Source: Curvibacter sp. CHRR-16 (GTDB lineage: Bacteria > Pseudomonadota > Gammaproteobacteria > Burkholderiales > Burkholderiaceae_C). Taken from it: 64,000 nt of DNA. Both the position numbers and the translations under genes were made by a program. This document shows positions 11,168 through 20,839 of the stretch, one piece after another (positions within the stretch are counted from its first letter, which is position 1; each line of letters opens with the position of its first letter). The notes beneath the pieces are model-generated. The model did not search any database and was not told the DNA's origin. It saw nothing but the letters and a program-made list of their open reading frames with translations. The stretch spans positions 186,001 to 250,000 of the forward strand of contig NZ_JAHCSH010000004.1 in NCBI RefSeq assembly GCF_018474005.1, given 5' to 3'.

Positions 11168-11470
11168 ATGAATCGCTCCGACCTCGTTGATGAACTGTCC
11201 CAGCGTTTTAGCCACCTGACCCACCGTGATGCGGAACTGGCTGTCAAAACCATTCTGGATGCCATGAACGATGCCTTGGCCAAAGGCCACCGCATCGAAA
11301 TTCGCGGCTTTGGCAGTTTTTCCATCACCCGCCGCCCTCCACGCATGGGACGCAATCCACGCAGCGGCGAACAAGTGGCCATCCCCGAAAAACGTGTAGC
11401 CCACTTCAAACCCGGAAAAGCGCTGCGAGAAGCCGTTGATCAACAGGTTAAGCTCCACCGCGCTGAGTAA
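11168..11470 (+). CDS. ihfB: Integration host factor subunit beta
   Basis: IHF-beta pairs with IHF-alpha (not in the window) to bend DNA, and it assists sigma-54 promoters such as the two found in this window. The 100-residue protein starting [14 protein letters not shown] has the family DNA-binding arm with [15 protein letters not shown] and [11 protein letters not shown]. An upstream in-frame GTG/ATG region (from 11108) would start inside the rpsA terminator, so the ATG at 11168 is preferred. The position right after rpsA is the usual one in proteobacteria. Confidence 0.95.
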   Translation: MNRSDLVDELSQRFSHLTHRDAELAVKTILDAMNDALAKGHRIEIRGFGSFSITRRPPRMGRNPRSGEQVAIPEKRVAHFKPGKALREAVDQQVKLHRAE

Positions 11471-11497
11471 AATGGGTTCCCTCTTGTTGGGCCAAGC

Positions 11498-11788
11498 ATG
11501 ACACCCATTTATCGATTGCTGAAGTGGCTGCTCGGAGCAGCCATTTTTTTTGTCCTGTTCGTTTTTGCGCTGAACAACCGCAGCGCTGTGAGCGTGCAGT
11601 TGTTCGCCGGGCACGGCTTAGAGTTACCACTGATTGTGGTGATTCTGCTTGCCTTCGCCTTGGGTTTGCTATTGGGGGCTCTGACTGCCTTGCCAGCACG
11701 CACCAACGCTGGAAAGCCTCTTGGCAACACCAGTCCCCCATCAGCCCACTCCAGCGTCCTGAACGACCCGACACAAGATGGAATTTAA
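11498..11788 (+). CDS. lapA: LapA-type inner membrane protein (DUF1049 family)
   Basis: This small protein (96 residues) has two hydrophobic segments at about 7-25 and 43-65, with the hairpin motif FALNNRSAVSVQL between them, as in the lipopolysaccharide assembly protein A family. In E. coli LapA sits with LapB at the inner membrane and is linked to control of LPS synthesis. It overlaps lapB by 11 bases, which points to coupled translation. Family placement rests on size, topology and the lapB neighbour. Confidence 0.85.
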   Translation: MTPIYRLLKWLLGAAIFFVLFVFALNNRSAVSVQLFAGHGLELPLIVVILLAFALGLLLGALTALPARTNAGKPLGNTSPPSAHSSVLNDPTQDGI

Positions 11789-12935
11789 TCTGAGCTTGTT
11801 TTTGTTGGCCTTACCCATTGCATTTGGCTTGGGCTGGATGGCATCGCGTCTGGATATTCGCCAGTTGCGCTTAGAAAACCGCCAAGCACCCAAGGCTTAC
11901 TTTCGGGGTTTGAACTTTTTACTCAACGAGCAGCAAGACCAAGCCATTGATGCCTTCATTGAAGCGGTTCAGAACGACCCCGACACATCGGAGTTGCACT
12001 TTGCCTTGGGCAATTTGTTTCGGCGCCGCGGCGAATACGAACGCGCCGTGCGCGTGCACGAACACCTACTCTCACGCGGGGATCTGAGCCAAGAAGATCG
12101 CCAGCGTGCCCAGCACGCTTTGGCGTTGGATTTCTTGAAGGCAGGCCTCTTAGACCGCGCAGAGAACGCACTGGAAAAACTGGAAGGCACACGCTATGAA
12201 GCGCAAGCGCGCATGGCACGCTTGGCGATTTACGAGCGCGCCCACGACTGGGTTCCCGCAGCAGAGGTTGCAGCCAAGCTGGAGTCGTCTGGGCAAGGCA
12301 GTTTTGCCATCCGCCAAGCGCATTACCTGTGCGAGCAAGCCGAATTGCTGCGTGCCAAGGGCCAAGGGCCCGAGGCCTTGCCGCTGTTAACCCAGGCCCA
12401 ACAAACTGCGCCCACACTGGCTCGGCCACGCATGGCACAAGCCCAGTTGTTGGCCGCCCAAGCCCGCCATGCTGAAGCCTACAGCGTGCTCAAGCAAGCC
12501 CTGCATGCGGCACCTCAAAGCACCGCCTTGATTGCCCCAGAGCTGGCACGCCAAGCCATGGCGTGTGGCTTGGCACCAGAAGCGCTGCAGTTATTGCAGC
12601 AGCATTACCGCAACAGCCCATCGTTGGATTTGATGGATGCCATTGCCAACCTGAACACCAGTCTAGGACATGACGCAACGGCTGTGCGCCAAGCCTACGC
12701 AGAGCATCTGCAGCGCGAACCATCGCTGGTAGCTGCCGCCAAATGGTTACACGATGAGCCACTGAGCCACAGTGAACTCAAACCCCTGGTGCAACGGGCT
12801 TTGGAGCACGCCACCAAGCCCTTAAACCGTTACCGCTGCGCGGCATGCGGCTTTGAAGCCAAAACGCATTTTTGGCAATGCCCCGGCTGCCAAGCCTGGG
12901 ACAGCTATCCAGCCAAACGCGTGGAAGAACTTTGA
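11778..12935 (+). CDS. lapB: Lipopolysaccharide assembly protein LapB (TPR and rubredoxin-type)
   Basis: LapB is a membrane-anchored adaptor that helps control LPS synthesis, in E. coli by promoting LpxC breakdown with FtsH. The 385 residues start with one membrane helix (LFLLALPIAFGLGWMAS) and continue with a run of TPR repeats (for example LNEQQDQAIDAFIEAV and FRRRGEYERAVRVHEHLL). They end in a rubredoxin-like metal-binding module with paired CxxC (CAACGFEAKTHFWQCPGC). All these parts are present in the expected order. The heptose genes that follow are also for LPS, so the run is envelope-related. Confidence 0.93.
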   Translation: MEFNLSLFLLALPIAFGLGWMASRLDIRQLRLENRQAPKAYFRGLNFLLNEQQDQAIDAFIEAVQNDPDTSELHFALGNLFRRRGEYERAVRVHEHLLSRGDLSQEDRQRAQHALALDFLKAGLLDRAENALEKLEGTRYEAQARMARLAIYERAHDWVPAAEVAAKLESSGQGSFAIRQAHYLCEQAELLRAKGQGPEALPLLTQAQQTAPTLARPRMAQAQLLAAQARHAEAYSVLKQALHAAPQSTALIAPELARQAMACGLAPEALQLLQQHYRNSPSLDLMDAIANLNTSLGHDATAVRQAYAEHLQREPSLVAAAKWLHDEPLSHSELKPLVQRALEHATKPLNRYRCAACGFEAKTHFWQCPGCQAWDSYPAKRVEEL

Positions 12936-12951
12936 TAGCAACCGAAGAAGA

Positions 12952-13893
12952 ATGAGCCCATCCCCTACCCTCACCCCTGAGCAGCTGGCCCAGAGCCGCA
13001 TCCTCGTCGTTGGCGACGTGATGCTAGACCGCTACTGGTACGGCAATGTGGACCGTATTTCACCCGAGGCCCCAGTGCCCGTGGTGCATGTCAACCACGA
13101 AGAAGAACGCAACGGTGGCGCAGCCAACGTGGCCTACAACGCCGTAACGCTGGGCGCACAATCGAGCTTGCTGTCAGTGGTGGGCGACGATGCCGCCAGC
13201 CACGCCTTGCAGGCCTTGGTTAGCAAGGCCGGTATCACCCCGCATTTGGTGCGCGATGCCCAACTCAAAACCACCGTCAAGCTGCGCGTGGTAGGCCGTC
13301 AGCAGCAACTCATCCGCTTGGACTTTGAAAACACACCGCAAGCCAATGTGCTGGCCGCCCAAAGTGCAGCCTTTGCACAACTGCTACCCAAGCACGATGC
13401 TGTGCTCTTTTCCGATTACGGCAAAGGTGCCTTGGCCCAAGTGCATGAACTGATTGGCCAAGCCAAAGCGGCCAATAAACCCATCTTCATCGACCCCAAA
13501 GGCAGTAGTTACCAACGCTATACAGGTGCTACCGTACTCACACCCAACCGCGCTGAGTTGCAACAAGTCATTGGCCACTGGAGCAGCGAAGAAGACTTGC
13601 ACACCAAAGCGCAAAACCTGCGCCATCAGCTTCAGCTCGATGCCTTGCTGCTGACGCGCAGCGAAGAAGGCATGACGCTGTTTGACGAACAAGGCCACCT
13701 GCACGTGAGCGCCCAAGCGCGTGAGGTGTACGACGTCACTGGCGCTGGCGACACCGTGATTGCCACCTTGGCCAGCTTGGTGGGAGCGGGTTGGACGCTG
13801 CGCCAAGCCGTGCCACTGGCCAACCGTGCAGGCGGTATTGTGGTGGGTAAATTCGGCACCGCTACGGTGTCTTATCAGGAGTTATTCGCATGA
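12952..13893 (+). CDS. hldE1 (rfaE1): D-glycero-beta-D-manno-heptose-7-phosphate kinase (HldE kinase domain only)
   Basis: This PfkB-family sugar kinase phosphorylates heptose 7-phosphate at C1 for the LPS inner core. The 313 residues show the entry motif [13 protein letters not shown], the glycine-rich [11 protein letters not shown] and the catalytic [13 protein letters not shown] near the C terminus. E. coli HldE carries a second adenylyltransferase domain; it is absent here, so the split form is used and the partner (HldC/RfaE2 type) must lie elsewhere. An upstream in-frame ATG at 12853 would lie inside lapB, so 12952 is chosen. The stop overlaps hldD by four bases. Confidence 0.93.
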   Translation: MSPSPTLTPEQLAQSRILVVGDVMLDRYWYGNVDRISPEAPVPVVHVNHEEERNGGAANVAYNAVTLGAQSSLLSVVGDDAASHALQALVSKAGITPHLVRDAQLKTTVKLRVVGRQQQLIRLDFENTPQANVLAAQSAAFAQLLPKHDAVLFSDYGKGALAQVHELIGQAKAANKPIFIDPKGSSYQRYTGATVLTPNRAELQQVIGHWSSEEDLHTKAQNLRHQLQLDALLLTRSEEGMTLFDEQGHLHVSAQAREVYDVTGAGDTVIATLASLVGAGWTLRQAVPLANRAGGIVVGKFGTATVSYQELFA

Positions 13894-14912
13894 CACGCAT
13901 TGTGGTTACCGGTGCTGCCGGGTTTATTGGCAGCAACATCATTGCTGGGCTCAATGCCCGTGGTTTGGACGACATCATTGCCGTAGACGATCTGACCCAA
14001 GGCGACAAATTCCGCAACTTGGCCGATCTGCGTATTGCCGACTATGTGGATGCAGGCACTTTCTACACCCAGTTTGCCAATGGCCACTACGGCCAGGTGG
14101 AAGCGGTATTCCATGAAGGCGCTTGCAGCGACACCATGGAACAAAACGGCCAATACATGATGGACAACAACTACACCTTGACCATCAACCTCTTCCAAGC
14201 CTGCCAAAAGCGCGGTGCCCGGCTGCTCTACGCCTCCAGTGCGGCCACTTACGGAGGCTCGGACACCTTCCGCGAAGAACCCGCCTTTGAACACCCGCTC
14301 AACGTCTACGGCTACTCCAAACTGCTGGTGGATCAGCGCCTGCGCCGTGAGTGCGGAGCGCATTTCGAACGCACCAAGGCAGGCCGCACCCACCAAGTGG
14401 TGGGTTTTCGCTACTTCAACGTCTATGGGCCGCGTGAACAGCACAAAGGCCGCATGGCCAGCGTAGCGTTTCACCAGTTCAACCAGTTCCGCAATGAAGG
14501 CAAGGTCAAGCTGTTTGGCGAGTACGGCGGCTACCCTGCTGGTGGTCAAATGCGCGACTTTGTATTCGTAGACGATGTGGTGGCAGTGAACCTGTGGTTC
14601 TTCGACAACCCAGCACAAAGTGGCATCTACAACCTCGGCTCTGGCCGTGCCCAGCCCTTTAACGACATCGCCTTCAGCGTAGTCAATACTTTGCGTAGCG
14701 AGAGCGGCCAAGCAGCTCTCACGCTCGATGAGATGGTGGCCCAAGGCCTGCTGGAGTATGTCGCCTTCCCCGATGCCTTGCGTGGCAAGTACCAGTGCTA
14801 CACCCAAGCCGACTTGACCAGCCTGCGTAGCACGGGCTGCGACCATGTGTTTGCAGGCGTGCAAGCCGGGGTGTCGAGCTACGTGCAATGGATGCTCAAG
14901 ACCTACCGCTAA
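13890..14912 (+). CDS. hldD (rfaD): ADP-L-glycero-D-manno-heptose 6-epimerase
   Basis: HldD inverts C6 of ADP-D,D-heptose, the last step before the sugar is added to the LPS core. The 340-residue extended short-chain dehydrogenase has the Rossmann motif [12 protein letters not shown] and the catalytic tyrosine-lysine pair in [11 protein letters not shown]. It also shows the family-typical [13 protein letters not shown] and [13 protein letters not shown]. Its ATG overlaps the end of the kinase gene (ATGA), so the two heptose genes are translationally coupled. Confidence 0.96.
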   Translation: MTRIVVTGAAGFIGSNIIAGLNARGLDDIIAVDDLTQGDKFRNLADLRIADYVDAGTFYTQFANGHYGQVEAVFHEGACSDTMEQNGQYMMDNNYTLTINLFQACQKRGARLLYASSAATYGGSDTFREEPAFEHPLNVYGYSKLLVDQRLRRECGAHFERTKAGRTHQVVGFRYFNVYGPREQHKGRMASVAFHQFNQFRNEGKVKLFGEYGGYPAGGQMRDFVFVDDVVAVNLWFFDNPAQSGIYNLGSGRAQPFNDIAFSVVNTLRSESGQAALTLDEMVAQGLLEYVAFPDALRGKYQCYTQADLTSLRSTGCDHVFAGVQAGVSSYVQWMLKTYR

Positions 14913-14938
14913 AGCACCCCTTTCACCTTGGAGTTGCC

Positions 14939-15271
14939 ATGCACCCACTGGGACGTTCACCACTGCGCCATCACTTGACCCGGGCCTGTGTGGGATTGGG
15001 CTTGGCCTGCTTGCTGTGCTTAGCCCCAACTTGGGCGCTGGATATCAATGAAGCCACCGAGGCCCAACTGGACAGTGTGCGCGGGTTGGGGCCCGCATCC
15101 ACAGCGCGCATTTTGGAAGCCCGCCAAGCTGGCGGGCCTTTCAAAGACTGGGCTGATTTGATGCAACGTGTCAAAGGGATCAAAGCGGCTACAGCGCGCA
15201 AACTCTCTGACGCTGGTTTGACTGTGGGCGAACAACCCTTTGCACCACCAGCTTCTGCTCCCAAGCCCTGA
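14939..15271 (+). CDS. ComEA-like exported helix-hairpin-helix DNA-binding protein
   Basis: The 110-residue protein has a signal peptide ending near PTWA, then a double helix-hairpin-helix: INEATEAQLDSVRGLGPASTA and FKDWADLMQRVKGIKAATA. This is the DNA-binding module of ComEA, which binds incoming DNA in the periplasm during natural transformation. A GGAG ribosome site precedes the ATG at 14939; the in-frame ATG at 14888 overlaps hldD and is less likely. Short ComEA-like proteins without an N-terminal anchor domain are common in betaproteobacteria; no other competence gene is in view. Confidence 0.82.
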   Translation: MHPLGRSPLRHHLTRACVGLGLACLLCLAPTWALDINEATEAQLDSVRGLGPASTARILEARQAGGPFKDWADLMQRVKGIKAATARKLSDAGLTVGEQPFAPPASAPKP

Positions 15272-15307
15272 GTCCCGTTCACTGCACTACACCACGGAGT
15301 CACGACC

Positions 15308-15721
15308 ATGTTGGCCATTTTCAGCATAGCGATTGGCGCAAGTCTAGGCGCACTGCTGCGCTGGCAGCTGGGGCTGCTGCTCAATCCCTTGAGCACGGGC
15401 CCCAACGCAGTGAGCCTGCTGCCCGGTATTCCACTGGGCACCCTAGCGGCCAATTTGTTAGGGGGCTATCTCATCGGCGTGTGCGTGGCGGTATTCCAAG
15501 CTTGGCCTGAGCTAGACCCGAACTGGCGTTTGGTGCTGGTCACGGGTTTTCTGGGCGGTTTAACCACCTTCTCCACCTTCTCGGCTGAAGTGGTGGGCAT
15601 GCTCCTGCAGCAGCGCGTAGGCTTGGCTTTGGTGGCAGCAGGCATGCATCTGCTGGGCTCTTTGCTCATGACTTGGTTTGGCATTCGTACTGCTACATTT
15701 TTTATAGCGCCATCAGCTTGA
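15308..15721 (+). CDS. crcB: CrcB/Fluc fluoride channel protein
   Basis: CrcB forms dual-topology dimeric channels that let fluoride leave the cell. The 137-residue protein has four hydrophobic segments and the signature [16 protein letters not shown], which contains the family phenylalanines and the sodium-site region. I looked for a fluoride riboswitch in the 36 bases upstream and found none. The last residues ([10 protein letters not shown]) and the stop codon lie in the dispersed repeat at 15689-15749, so the gene's native end may have been replaced by the repeat. Confidence 0.92.
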   Translation: MLAIFSIAIGASLGALLRWQLGLLLNPLSTGPNAVSLLPGIPLGTLAANLLGGYLIGVCVAVFQAWPELDPNWRLVLVTGFLGGLTTFSTFSAEVVGMLLQQRVGLALVAAGMHLLGSLLMTWFGIRTATFFIAPSA

Positions 15722-15749
15722 TGGACGGGCTCTACAGGCCAATTAGCAT
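15689..15749 (+). repeat. Dispersed 61-base repeat, copy 2, across the crcB stop codon
   Basis: GCTACATTTTTTATAGC begins the element and GGCTCTACAGGCCAATTAGC ends it. It aligns without gaps to 8026-8086 and to 59784-59844 (minus strand). It supplies the last ten or so codons and the TGA of crcB and runs 18 bases into the 3' end of the convergent chemoreceptor gene at 15732. Confidence 0.6.
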
Positions 15750-17324
15750 AGGTACTTGCGGCTTCAGTGTGAAATGCTGCATCGCCTGATTCAAGTGCAA
15801 TGACTTGAACTGCAAGGTCTGGGCAGCAGCACTGCTTTCTTGCACCATGGCTGCGTTTTGCTCAGTGGCCGTAGCCATGGCTTGCATGGCATGGGTGATA
15901 GCCTGCAGCCCATGGTGCTGGGCGCTGGTGTGCTGCTGAATAGAGTCAATGGCTGCAGCTACTTGCTCTACGCTGCCCAAAATGGCTTGCATGCGCTTAC
16001 CTGCGCTGTGCACCAGATCGGTTCCCTGTCCCACACGCTCCACCGATGCATGGATGATGTTGCGGATTTGGTGCGCAGCATCGCTGCAGCGTCCAGCCAA
16101 TGAGCGCACCTCAGCTGCCACCACCGAAAACCCCCGCCCATGCTCTCCCGCTCGTGCTGCTTCCACCGCAGCATTGAGGGCCAAAATATTGGTCTGAAAG
16201 GCAATGCCGTTGATCACCTGAATGATGTCGGCAATCTGCTGTGAGGACTGTTCGATGCTGCCCATGGTTTGCACCACCTGCGACATCACCTGTTGCCCCT
16301 GCTCGGTAGTGTGACGAACGTACATAACAGCCTGCACTGCCTGCTGGGCAGACTCGGTAGAAGCTTGCATGCTATGCGACAAATCGGCCACAAAACCATG
16401 CGTACTTTGCAAAGCCGAGCCAGCGTGTTCGGTACGCTCGGCCAGAGACTGGCTGGAGTGGGCCATTTCATCGCAATGCTGCTGTACGTAGGACATTTCA
16501 TCTTGCACCCGCTGTAGTACATCCACCAAAGCGGACTGCATGCCTTGCAACTGCTGCAGCACTTGGGCCAGTTCATCATGACCATGCACTGGCAGCGGTT
16601 GGCTAAAGTCACCATGGCTCCACAGCTCAGCCACATGCTGCAAGGTACGCAATGGCCGCAACAAACTGCGAATCACCACCCACACCAAGGCCACGACCAC
16701 AACCGATACCAGCAAGGTCAGCCCCAGTGCCCATCCGGTGGTCTCACTCACCGAAGCCTGCATGCCGTCCCGGCGCACATGCGATTGCTTGCGCATTGCT
16801 TGAGCCCAGTCATTCATGCTTTGCTCCACTTGGGCAATGGCTGTCAGCATATTTTGCATGGTCTGCAAAGCACCCCAAGGGTCATGAATCTGCCCTTGGG
16901 CAATGCCTTTGAGAACGGCCTCAAATCCTGCCTTATAGGCCTGCAGGCCTTGTTGCATGGCTTGCAAAGAAGCCTTTTGTACCGGTGTAGCGTCCCCCAT
17001 AGAGGACTGCACGCTATCGAGCAGTTGCTGCACCCGCTGCAGCTCGCTGCGCCATGTTTTCTCTAAGGCGGTGGATTGCTGCTCATCCCCCATCATCAGC
17101 AACATATCTTTTTCTAGCTGGCGTGCATGTCCAATAGCGCTGCGCATATCGGCAGCCACCAACACCGCGTTGAACTCTGTATCAATAAAACCTGTGGTTT
17201 GCTCCACATTGCGGTGCATGCTCCACACACACCAGCCCCCGAGCAACCACAGGGGCAACACCGCTGCCAACAACATGGCCAGCAAACGGTGGCGAATACT
17301 CCAACGACTCACATTCAACGACAT
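15732..17324 (-). CDS. Methyl-accepting chemotaxis protein
   Basis: This 530-residue receptor has a first membrane helix at about 12-32 ([18 protein letters not shown]), a periplasmic helical sensor of about 160 residues of the four-helix-bundle type, and a second membrane helix at about 195-217 ([19 protein letters not shown]). A HAMP linker and a cytoplasmic signalling hairpin follow. The tip, [20 protein letters not shown], is the conserved CheA/CheW contact site. The C terminus has no NWETF-type CheR tether. The ligand is unknown. It converges on crcB and is divergent from the MarR gene. Confidence 0.92.
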   Translation of the reverse strand: MSLNVSRWSIRHRLLAMLLAAVLPLWLLGGWCVWSMHRNVEQTTGFIDTEFNAVLVAADMRSAIGHARQLEKDMLLMMGDEQQSTALEKTWRSELQRVQQLLDSVQSSMGDATPVQKASLQAMQQGLQAYKAGFEAVLKGIAQGQIHDPWGALQTMQNMLTAIAQVEQSMNDWAQAMRKQSHVRRDGMQASVSETTGWALGLTLLVSVVVVALVWVVIRSLLRPLRTLQHVAELWSHGDFSQPLPVHGHDELAQVLQQLQGMQSALVDVLQRVQDEMSYVQQHCDEMAHSSQSLAERTEHAGSALQSTHGFVADLSHSMQASTESAQQAVQAVMYVRHTTEQGQQVMSQVVQTMGSIEQSSQQIADIIQVINGIAFQTNILALNAAVEAARAGEHGRGFSVVAAEVRSLAGRCSDAAHQIRNIIHASVERVGQGTDLVHSAGKRMQAILGSVEQVAAAIDSIQQHTSAQHHGLQAITHAMQAMATATEQNAAMVQESSAAAQTLQFKSLHLNQAMQHFTLKPQVPMLIGL

Positions 17325-17420
17325 CTTTTTTTCTCCTCTGCTTGTTGCAGGTGATTCAAATGATGTGTCAATAATGTTTCAACGTCATGACAAAAAGAAA
17401 TTGGCCCACACACTTATGAT

Positions 17421-17915
17421 GTGCAGATGCCAACACAGCCAGTCCCCACCCCAGAGAAAGACAATGCCACCCGTGTACTACGGCGCTTTCGCATTGTCTT
17501 CAATGCGGTGCGCACGCACTTTCGTGCGATGGAGAAAGTCTCCGGCCTAGGTGGTGCCCAGATTTGGGCCCTGAGCCTGATCCAGCAGCAACCAGGTCAA
17601 GGTGTGGGATTTATTGCCAACAGCATGGATATCCACCAGTCCACGGCCAGCAATTTGGTCAAAACCTTGGTGAGCAAGCAACTGCTGCGCACCGAACAAG
17701 CCAGTCACGACAAGCGGGCGGTGCAGCTGTACGTCACACCCCTTGGCGTAGAAAAACTAAAAGCCGTCGCAGGCCCGTTTGAAGGCGTGTTGCCCGATGC
17801 ACTGCGCCAACTCGACCCCGCCATATTGAGCCGCTTGGATACAGACTTGGGCTCACTGATTGCCTTACTCGGTGCCGACGAAAAAGCGGCTAACATACCA
17901 CTGGCTGAGATGTAA
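17421..17915 (+). CDS. MarR-family transcriptional regulator
   Basis: The 164-residue protein has a winged helix-turn-helix of the MarR type: IANSMDIHQSTASNLVKTL is the recognition region, and RTEQASHDKRAVQLYVTPLG is the wing with its DxR-type basic loop. The start is either GTG at 17421 or ATG at 17427; neither has a strong ribosome site. It is divergent from the chemoreceptor gene at 15732-17324, so it may regulate that gene or itself, but no palindromic operator was clear in the 96-base gap. Confidence 0.85.
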   Translation: MQMPTQPVPTPEKDNATRVLRRFRIVFNAVRTHFRAMEKVSGLGGAQIWALSLIQQQPGQGVGFIANSMDIHQSTASNLVKTLVSKQLLRTEQASHDKRAVQLYVTPLGVEKLKAVAGPFEGVLPDALRQLDPAILSRLDTDLGSLIALLGADEKAANIPLAEM

Positions 17916-18003
17916 ATACACACAAATTCAGGGAACTTTTGTAGGGCTTTAGATTCCCACAAATACAATTCAATCCACTGTTCGATTTTTCACGGAGAGA
18001 CCC

Positions 18004-18561
18004 ATGCGCAAAACCATCGCTGCAAGCGTTACCAGCAGCCTCTTTCTGCTGCTCGTCGGTTGCAGCAGCACCCCCACCACCACCAGCAATACAGCAGCTA
18101 CAGGTTCCACAGCGGCTAACAGCTCTACCAGCAGCAGTGCCAGCACCGGTTCTGCTGCCAAGCCTGCTGAAACGGCTGTATCTACCGTGGTAGTGCCTGC
18201 GTACCTCGATCCCAATAACGCACTGTCCAAAGATCGCAGCGTGTTCTTTGACTACAACGACTTTGGTGTCAAACCCGAATTCAACAATTTGGTCTCTTTG
18301 CACGGTAAGTTCTTGGCCCAAAACCCCAAGGTCGCCATTCGCGTGGAAGGCAATGCAGACGAGCGTGGTAGCGTTGAGTACAACTTGGCTCTGGGACAAA
18401 AGCGTGCCCAAGCCGTTGTGAATGCGCTCAAAGTGTACGGTGCGCAAGACAACCAAATGGAAGCTGTGAGCTGGGGTGAAGAAAAGCCCCGCGCTACGGG
18501 CCATACAGAAGCTGACTTTGCCCAAAACCGCCGTGCCGACGTGGTGTACCCCACCAAATAA
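18004..18561 (+). CDS. Pal-like OmpA-family outer membrane lipoprotein
   Basis: The 185-residue precursor has a lipobox at LLVGC, so it should be lipidated at C20. A low-complexity Ser/Thr/Ala linker follows, then an OmpA-like peptidoglycan-binding domain (RVEGNADERGSVEYNLALG and the DFAQNRRADVVY end), matching Pal of the Tol-Pal system. A GGAGA ribosome site precedes the ATG. Pal genes normally follow tolB; here neither tolB nor any other tol gene is adjacent, so this may be a second copy. A hairpin terminator follows at 18587-18616. Confidence 0.85.
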   Translation: MRKTIAASVTSSLFLLLVGCSSTPTTTSNTAATGSTAANSSTSSSASTGSAAKPAETAVSTVVVPAYLDPNNALSKDRSVFFDYNDFGVKPEFNNLVSLHGKFLAQNPKVAIRVEGNADERGSVEYNLALGQKRAQAVVNALKVYGAQDNQMEAVSWGEEKPRATGHTEADFAQNRRADVVYPTK

Positions 18562-18586
18562 GCACTGCCACTGTGGCATCCACAAC

Positions 18587-18616
18587 CAAGGGCCCCGCTG
18601 GGGCCCTTGTTGTTTA
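18587..18616 (+). terminator. Hairpin terminator after the Pal-like gene
   Basis: CAAGGGCCCC (18587-18596) and GGGGCCCTTG (18600-18609) form a perfect ten-pair stem with a three-base loop, followed by TTGTTT. The T tract is short but the stem is strong; it lies between convergent genes. Confidence 0.8.
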
Positions 18617-18629
18617 CTAGAGTACCGTG

Positions 18630-19970
18630 TTAGGGCTTAGAGGGCGTCCACCGCAGCAGTTGTGCATCGGCCAATGAGGGGTAGAGCGGTGCGCTAATCA
18701 GGCGCGAAATACCACTGGCCACCATGGCGCATGCCATGAGGCTGAGCACCAGCGCATGGCCATCGACCATTTCCATCACGATGATGAAAGCGGTCAGCGG
18801 CGCTTGGGTAGCGGCTGCCAAGAAACCCACCATGCCCAAAGCAATCAAAGTCGGTGCATCCACGTATACGCCGTACACAGCCCAGTAGTGCGCCACATCG
18901 TGGCCTACTGCACCACCAATGGCCAAGGACGGGGCAAAAATCCCCCCCGGCACCCCCGACCATGCCGTAAGCCAGGTGCTCACGAACTTGAGCGGCACAT
19001 ACAGCCAATGGGACTGGCCCGCTCCATCCAGCGCCGCTTTGGTATAGGCGTATCCGCTGCCAAAGGTAGCCCCCTGGGTGACTACACCTATCACCGCCAC
19101 CGCCAGACCACAGAGGGCGGCAAACGCCACCGGGTGCGCTGCCCGCCACTGCAGCACGCGGCCCAGCGGCGCACCAGCAGCCAAGGACACCACCAGCAAG
19201 CGGGAAAAAATACCACCCAATACCCCTGCCACCAGCGTGACCACCAGTGCTGGTGCTACAGCATCCCAGCGCCAATGCTGCACGTGGATGACGCCAAAAT
19301 AACTGGCATTGCCATACACCGACACCCCGATCAAGCCCGCCAGCACGATGGCCGCCATGGACAGCGCATGGTGTTTGCTGTCGCTGTGCCGCCCCAGCTC
19401 CTCCAGCGCAAACATGATGCCGCCCAAAGGGGTGTTGAAAGCCGCCGCAATGCCGGCAGCACCCCCGGCCACCAGCAAGTGCTGCGCGGTGATGCGGCTG
19501 CGCCGTGGCAACCACCTGCGCGCTGCATGCATGATGCCCGCAGCCACTTGCACCGAAGGCCCCTCGCGGCCCAGCGACAAACCCGCCAGCAAGCCCCACG
19601 CGGTGAGCAGCACTTTGGCTACCGACAGACGCAAGGACACAAACAACGAGCGCCCTTGCTCATCATCCACCTCTTGCGCTGCCATCACCTGCGGAATGCC
19701 CGAACCCGCTGCCCCCACGGCCCAGCGGCGTGTGGCCCAGACGATCAAACCTGTGCACAGGGGCGTCCAGCCCAAGGCAAACCACCCCCAGCGCTGCTGC
19801 ATGGCAAAAAACCATGCCAGGGCCAACTCAGCCAACCAGGCCAAGCCCACCACTGCAAAACCCGCCAAGGCAGCAAAGGAAAGCACCACCAAGCGCGTGC
19901 GCCAGACGGTGGTGCTGCGCAGCTCGTAACGCACTGCGCTGTAGATGTGAGGATGGGAACGTTTGCGCAT
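18630..19970 (-). CDS. ClC-family chloride transporter or proton/chloride exchanger
   Basis: The 446-residue multi-helix protein carries the three ClC anion-path motifs in order: GSGIPQV (central serine), GREGPSVQ (gating glutamate) and GGIFAPSLAIGG. The second, proton-path glutamate of exchangers is kept in MFALEELGR, aligned with E203 of E. coli ClcA, which argues for 2Cl-/H+ exchange rather than a channel. There is no C-terminal CBS pair. The ATG at 19970 is preferred to a TTG one codon upstream. It is divergent from the DapB-like gene. Confidence 0.92.
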   Translation of the reverse strand: MRKRSHPHIYSAVRYELRSTTVWRTRLVVLSFAALAGFAVVGLAWLAELALAWFFAMQQRWGWFALGWTPLCTGLIVWATRRWAVGAAGSGIPQVMAAQEVDDEQGRSLFVSLRLSVAKVLLTAWGLLAGLSLGREGPSVQVAAGIMHAARRWLPRRSRITAQHLLVAGGAAGIAAAFNTPLGGIMFALEELGRHSDSKHHALSMAAIVLAGLIGVSVYGNASYFGVIHVQHWRWDAVAPALVVTLVAGVLGGIFSRLLVVSLAAGAPLGRVLQWRAAHPVAFAALCGLAVAVIGVVTQGATFGSGYAYTKAALDGAGQSHWLYVPLKFVSTWLTAWSGVPGGIFAPSLAIGGAVGHDVAHYWAVYGVYVDAPTLIALGMVGFLAAATQAPLTAFIIVMEMVDGHALVLSLMACAMVASGISRLISAPLYPSLADAQLLRWTPSKP

Positions 19971-20041
19971 CAACCCCTGCTCCGAAAGGTAATTTAAAAC
20001 ATTTGTTCAAATTCTTTATACACCAACACGAGGAGAACCTG

Positions 20042-20794
20042 ATGCGCATAGGACTGATTGGATTGGGCAAAGCCGGACAAGCCGTGGCCGATGTACTGGC
20101 CCAAGATCCCCAGTGTGATCTGCGCTGGATTGCAACCCGGACAGGGCAACCCAGCGCCATCGCATTGCATGGGCAGGAGTACCCCGTGTTTGCTCTCAGC
20201 GCAGAAAGCCTGGAACAACGGTGGAACGAGCAGCCGGTAGACGCACTGGTGGACTTTTCCGCCGCCAGCAGTGCTGCCGTGTACAGCCCACTGGCTGCAA
20301 AGTACGGCATCACGGTGGTGTCAGCCATCTCGGCCTACAGTGCTGAGCAGTTGCAAGCCATGCGGGATTTGGGGCAACACACCCGCATCATGTGCTCGCC
20401 CAACATCACCGTGGGCATCAATTTCCTCATCATGGCGGCCAAGCTGCTGCGTGAGATTGCCCCCTTTGCCGATGTCGAGATACTGGAGCAACACTTCAAA
20501 GAAAAGCCCGAGGTGTCGGGTACCGCACAAAAAATCGCCACCAGCCTGCAAGTGGGGCAAGAAAAAATCACCTCCATGCGCTTGGGCGGCATCGTGGGAC
20601 ACCACGAAGTGATTTTTGGCTTTCCCTACCAAACCGTGCGCTTGGTGCACGACTCCATCAAACGCCAAGCCTTTGGCACGGGCACAGCATTTGCGCTGCA
20701 GGAACTGGCGCACTACCCCCATGGCTTTTACACCTTTGAAGACCTGCTACTGGAGCGCATGCGCCAGCAAATACTGAGGAGCGGCAATAGCTGA
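20042..20794 (+). CDS. DapB-like NAD(P)-dependent reductase, divergent member
   Basis: The 250-residue protein has the DapB layout: an N-terminal Rossmann motif (IGLIGLGKAGQAVADVL), ALVDFSAASSAAVY, SPNITVGINFLI and IVGHHEVIFG. In dihydrodipicolinate reductase the catalytic region reads HHxxKxDAPSGTA; here it is EQHFKEKPEVSGTA, so one His is Phe and the DAP segment is changed to EV. A true reductase for lysine synthesis should keep these, so this may act on another substrate, or the normal dapB lies elsewhere. AGGAGA lies before the ATG; much longer upstream frames overlap the ClC gene and are rejected. Confidence 0.75.
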   Translation: MRIGLIGLGKAGQAVADVLAQDPQCDLRWIATRTGQPSAIALHGQEYPVFALSAESLEQRWNEQPVDALVDFSAASSAAVYSPLAAKYGITVVSAISAYSAEQLQAMRDLGQHTRIMCSPNITVGINFLIMAAKLLREIAPFADVEILEQHFKEKPEVSGTAQKIATSLQVGQEKITSMRLGGIVGHHEVIFGFPYQTVRLVHDSIKRQAFGTGTAFALQELAHYPHGFYTFEDLLLERMRQQILRSGNS

Positions 20795-20839
20795 CACAAT
20801 GCGCGGCGAGACACCCACTGCTAAAAAGCCCCACGAACC

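Noticed and set aside
12853-12951. Longer start for the heptose kinase gene
   Set aside because: It would overlap the rubredoxin end of lapB in another frame; the ATG at 12952 fits the family start.
15272-15307. Possible fluoride riboswitch before crcB
   Set aside because: The 36-base gap is too short and lacks the conserved pseudoknot sequences.
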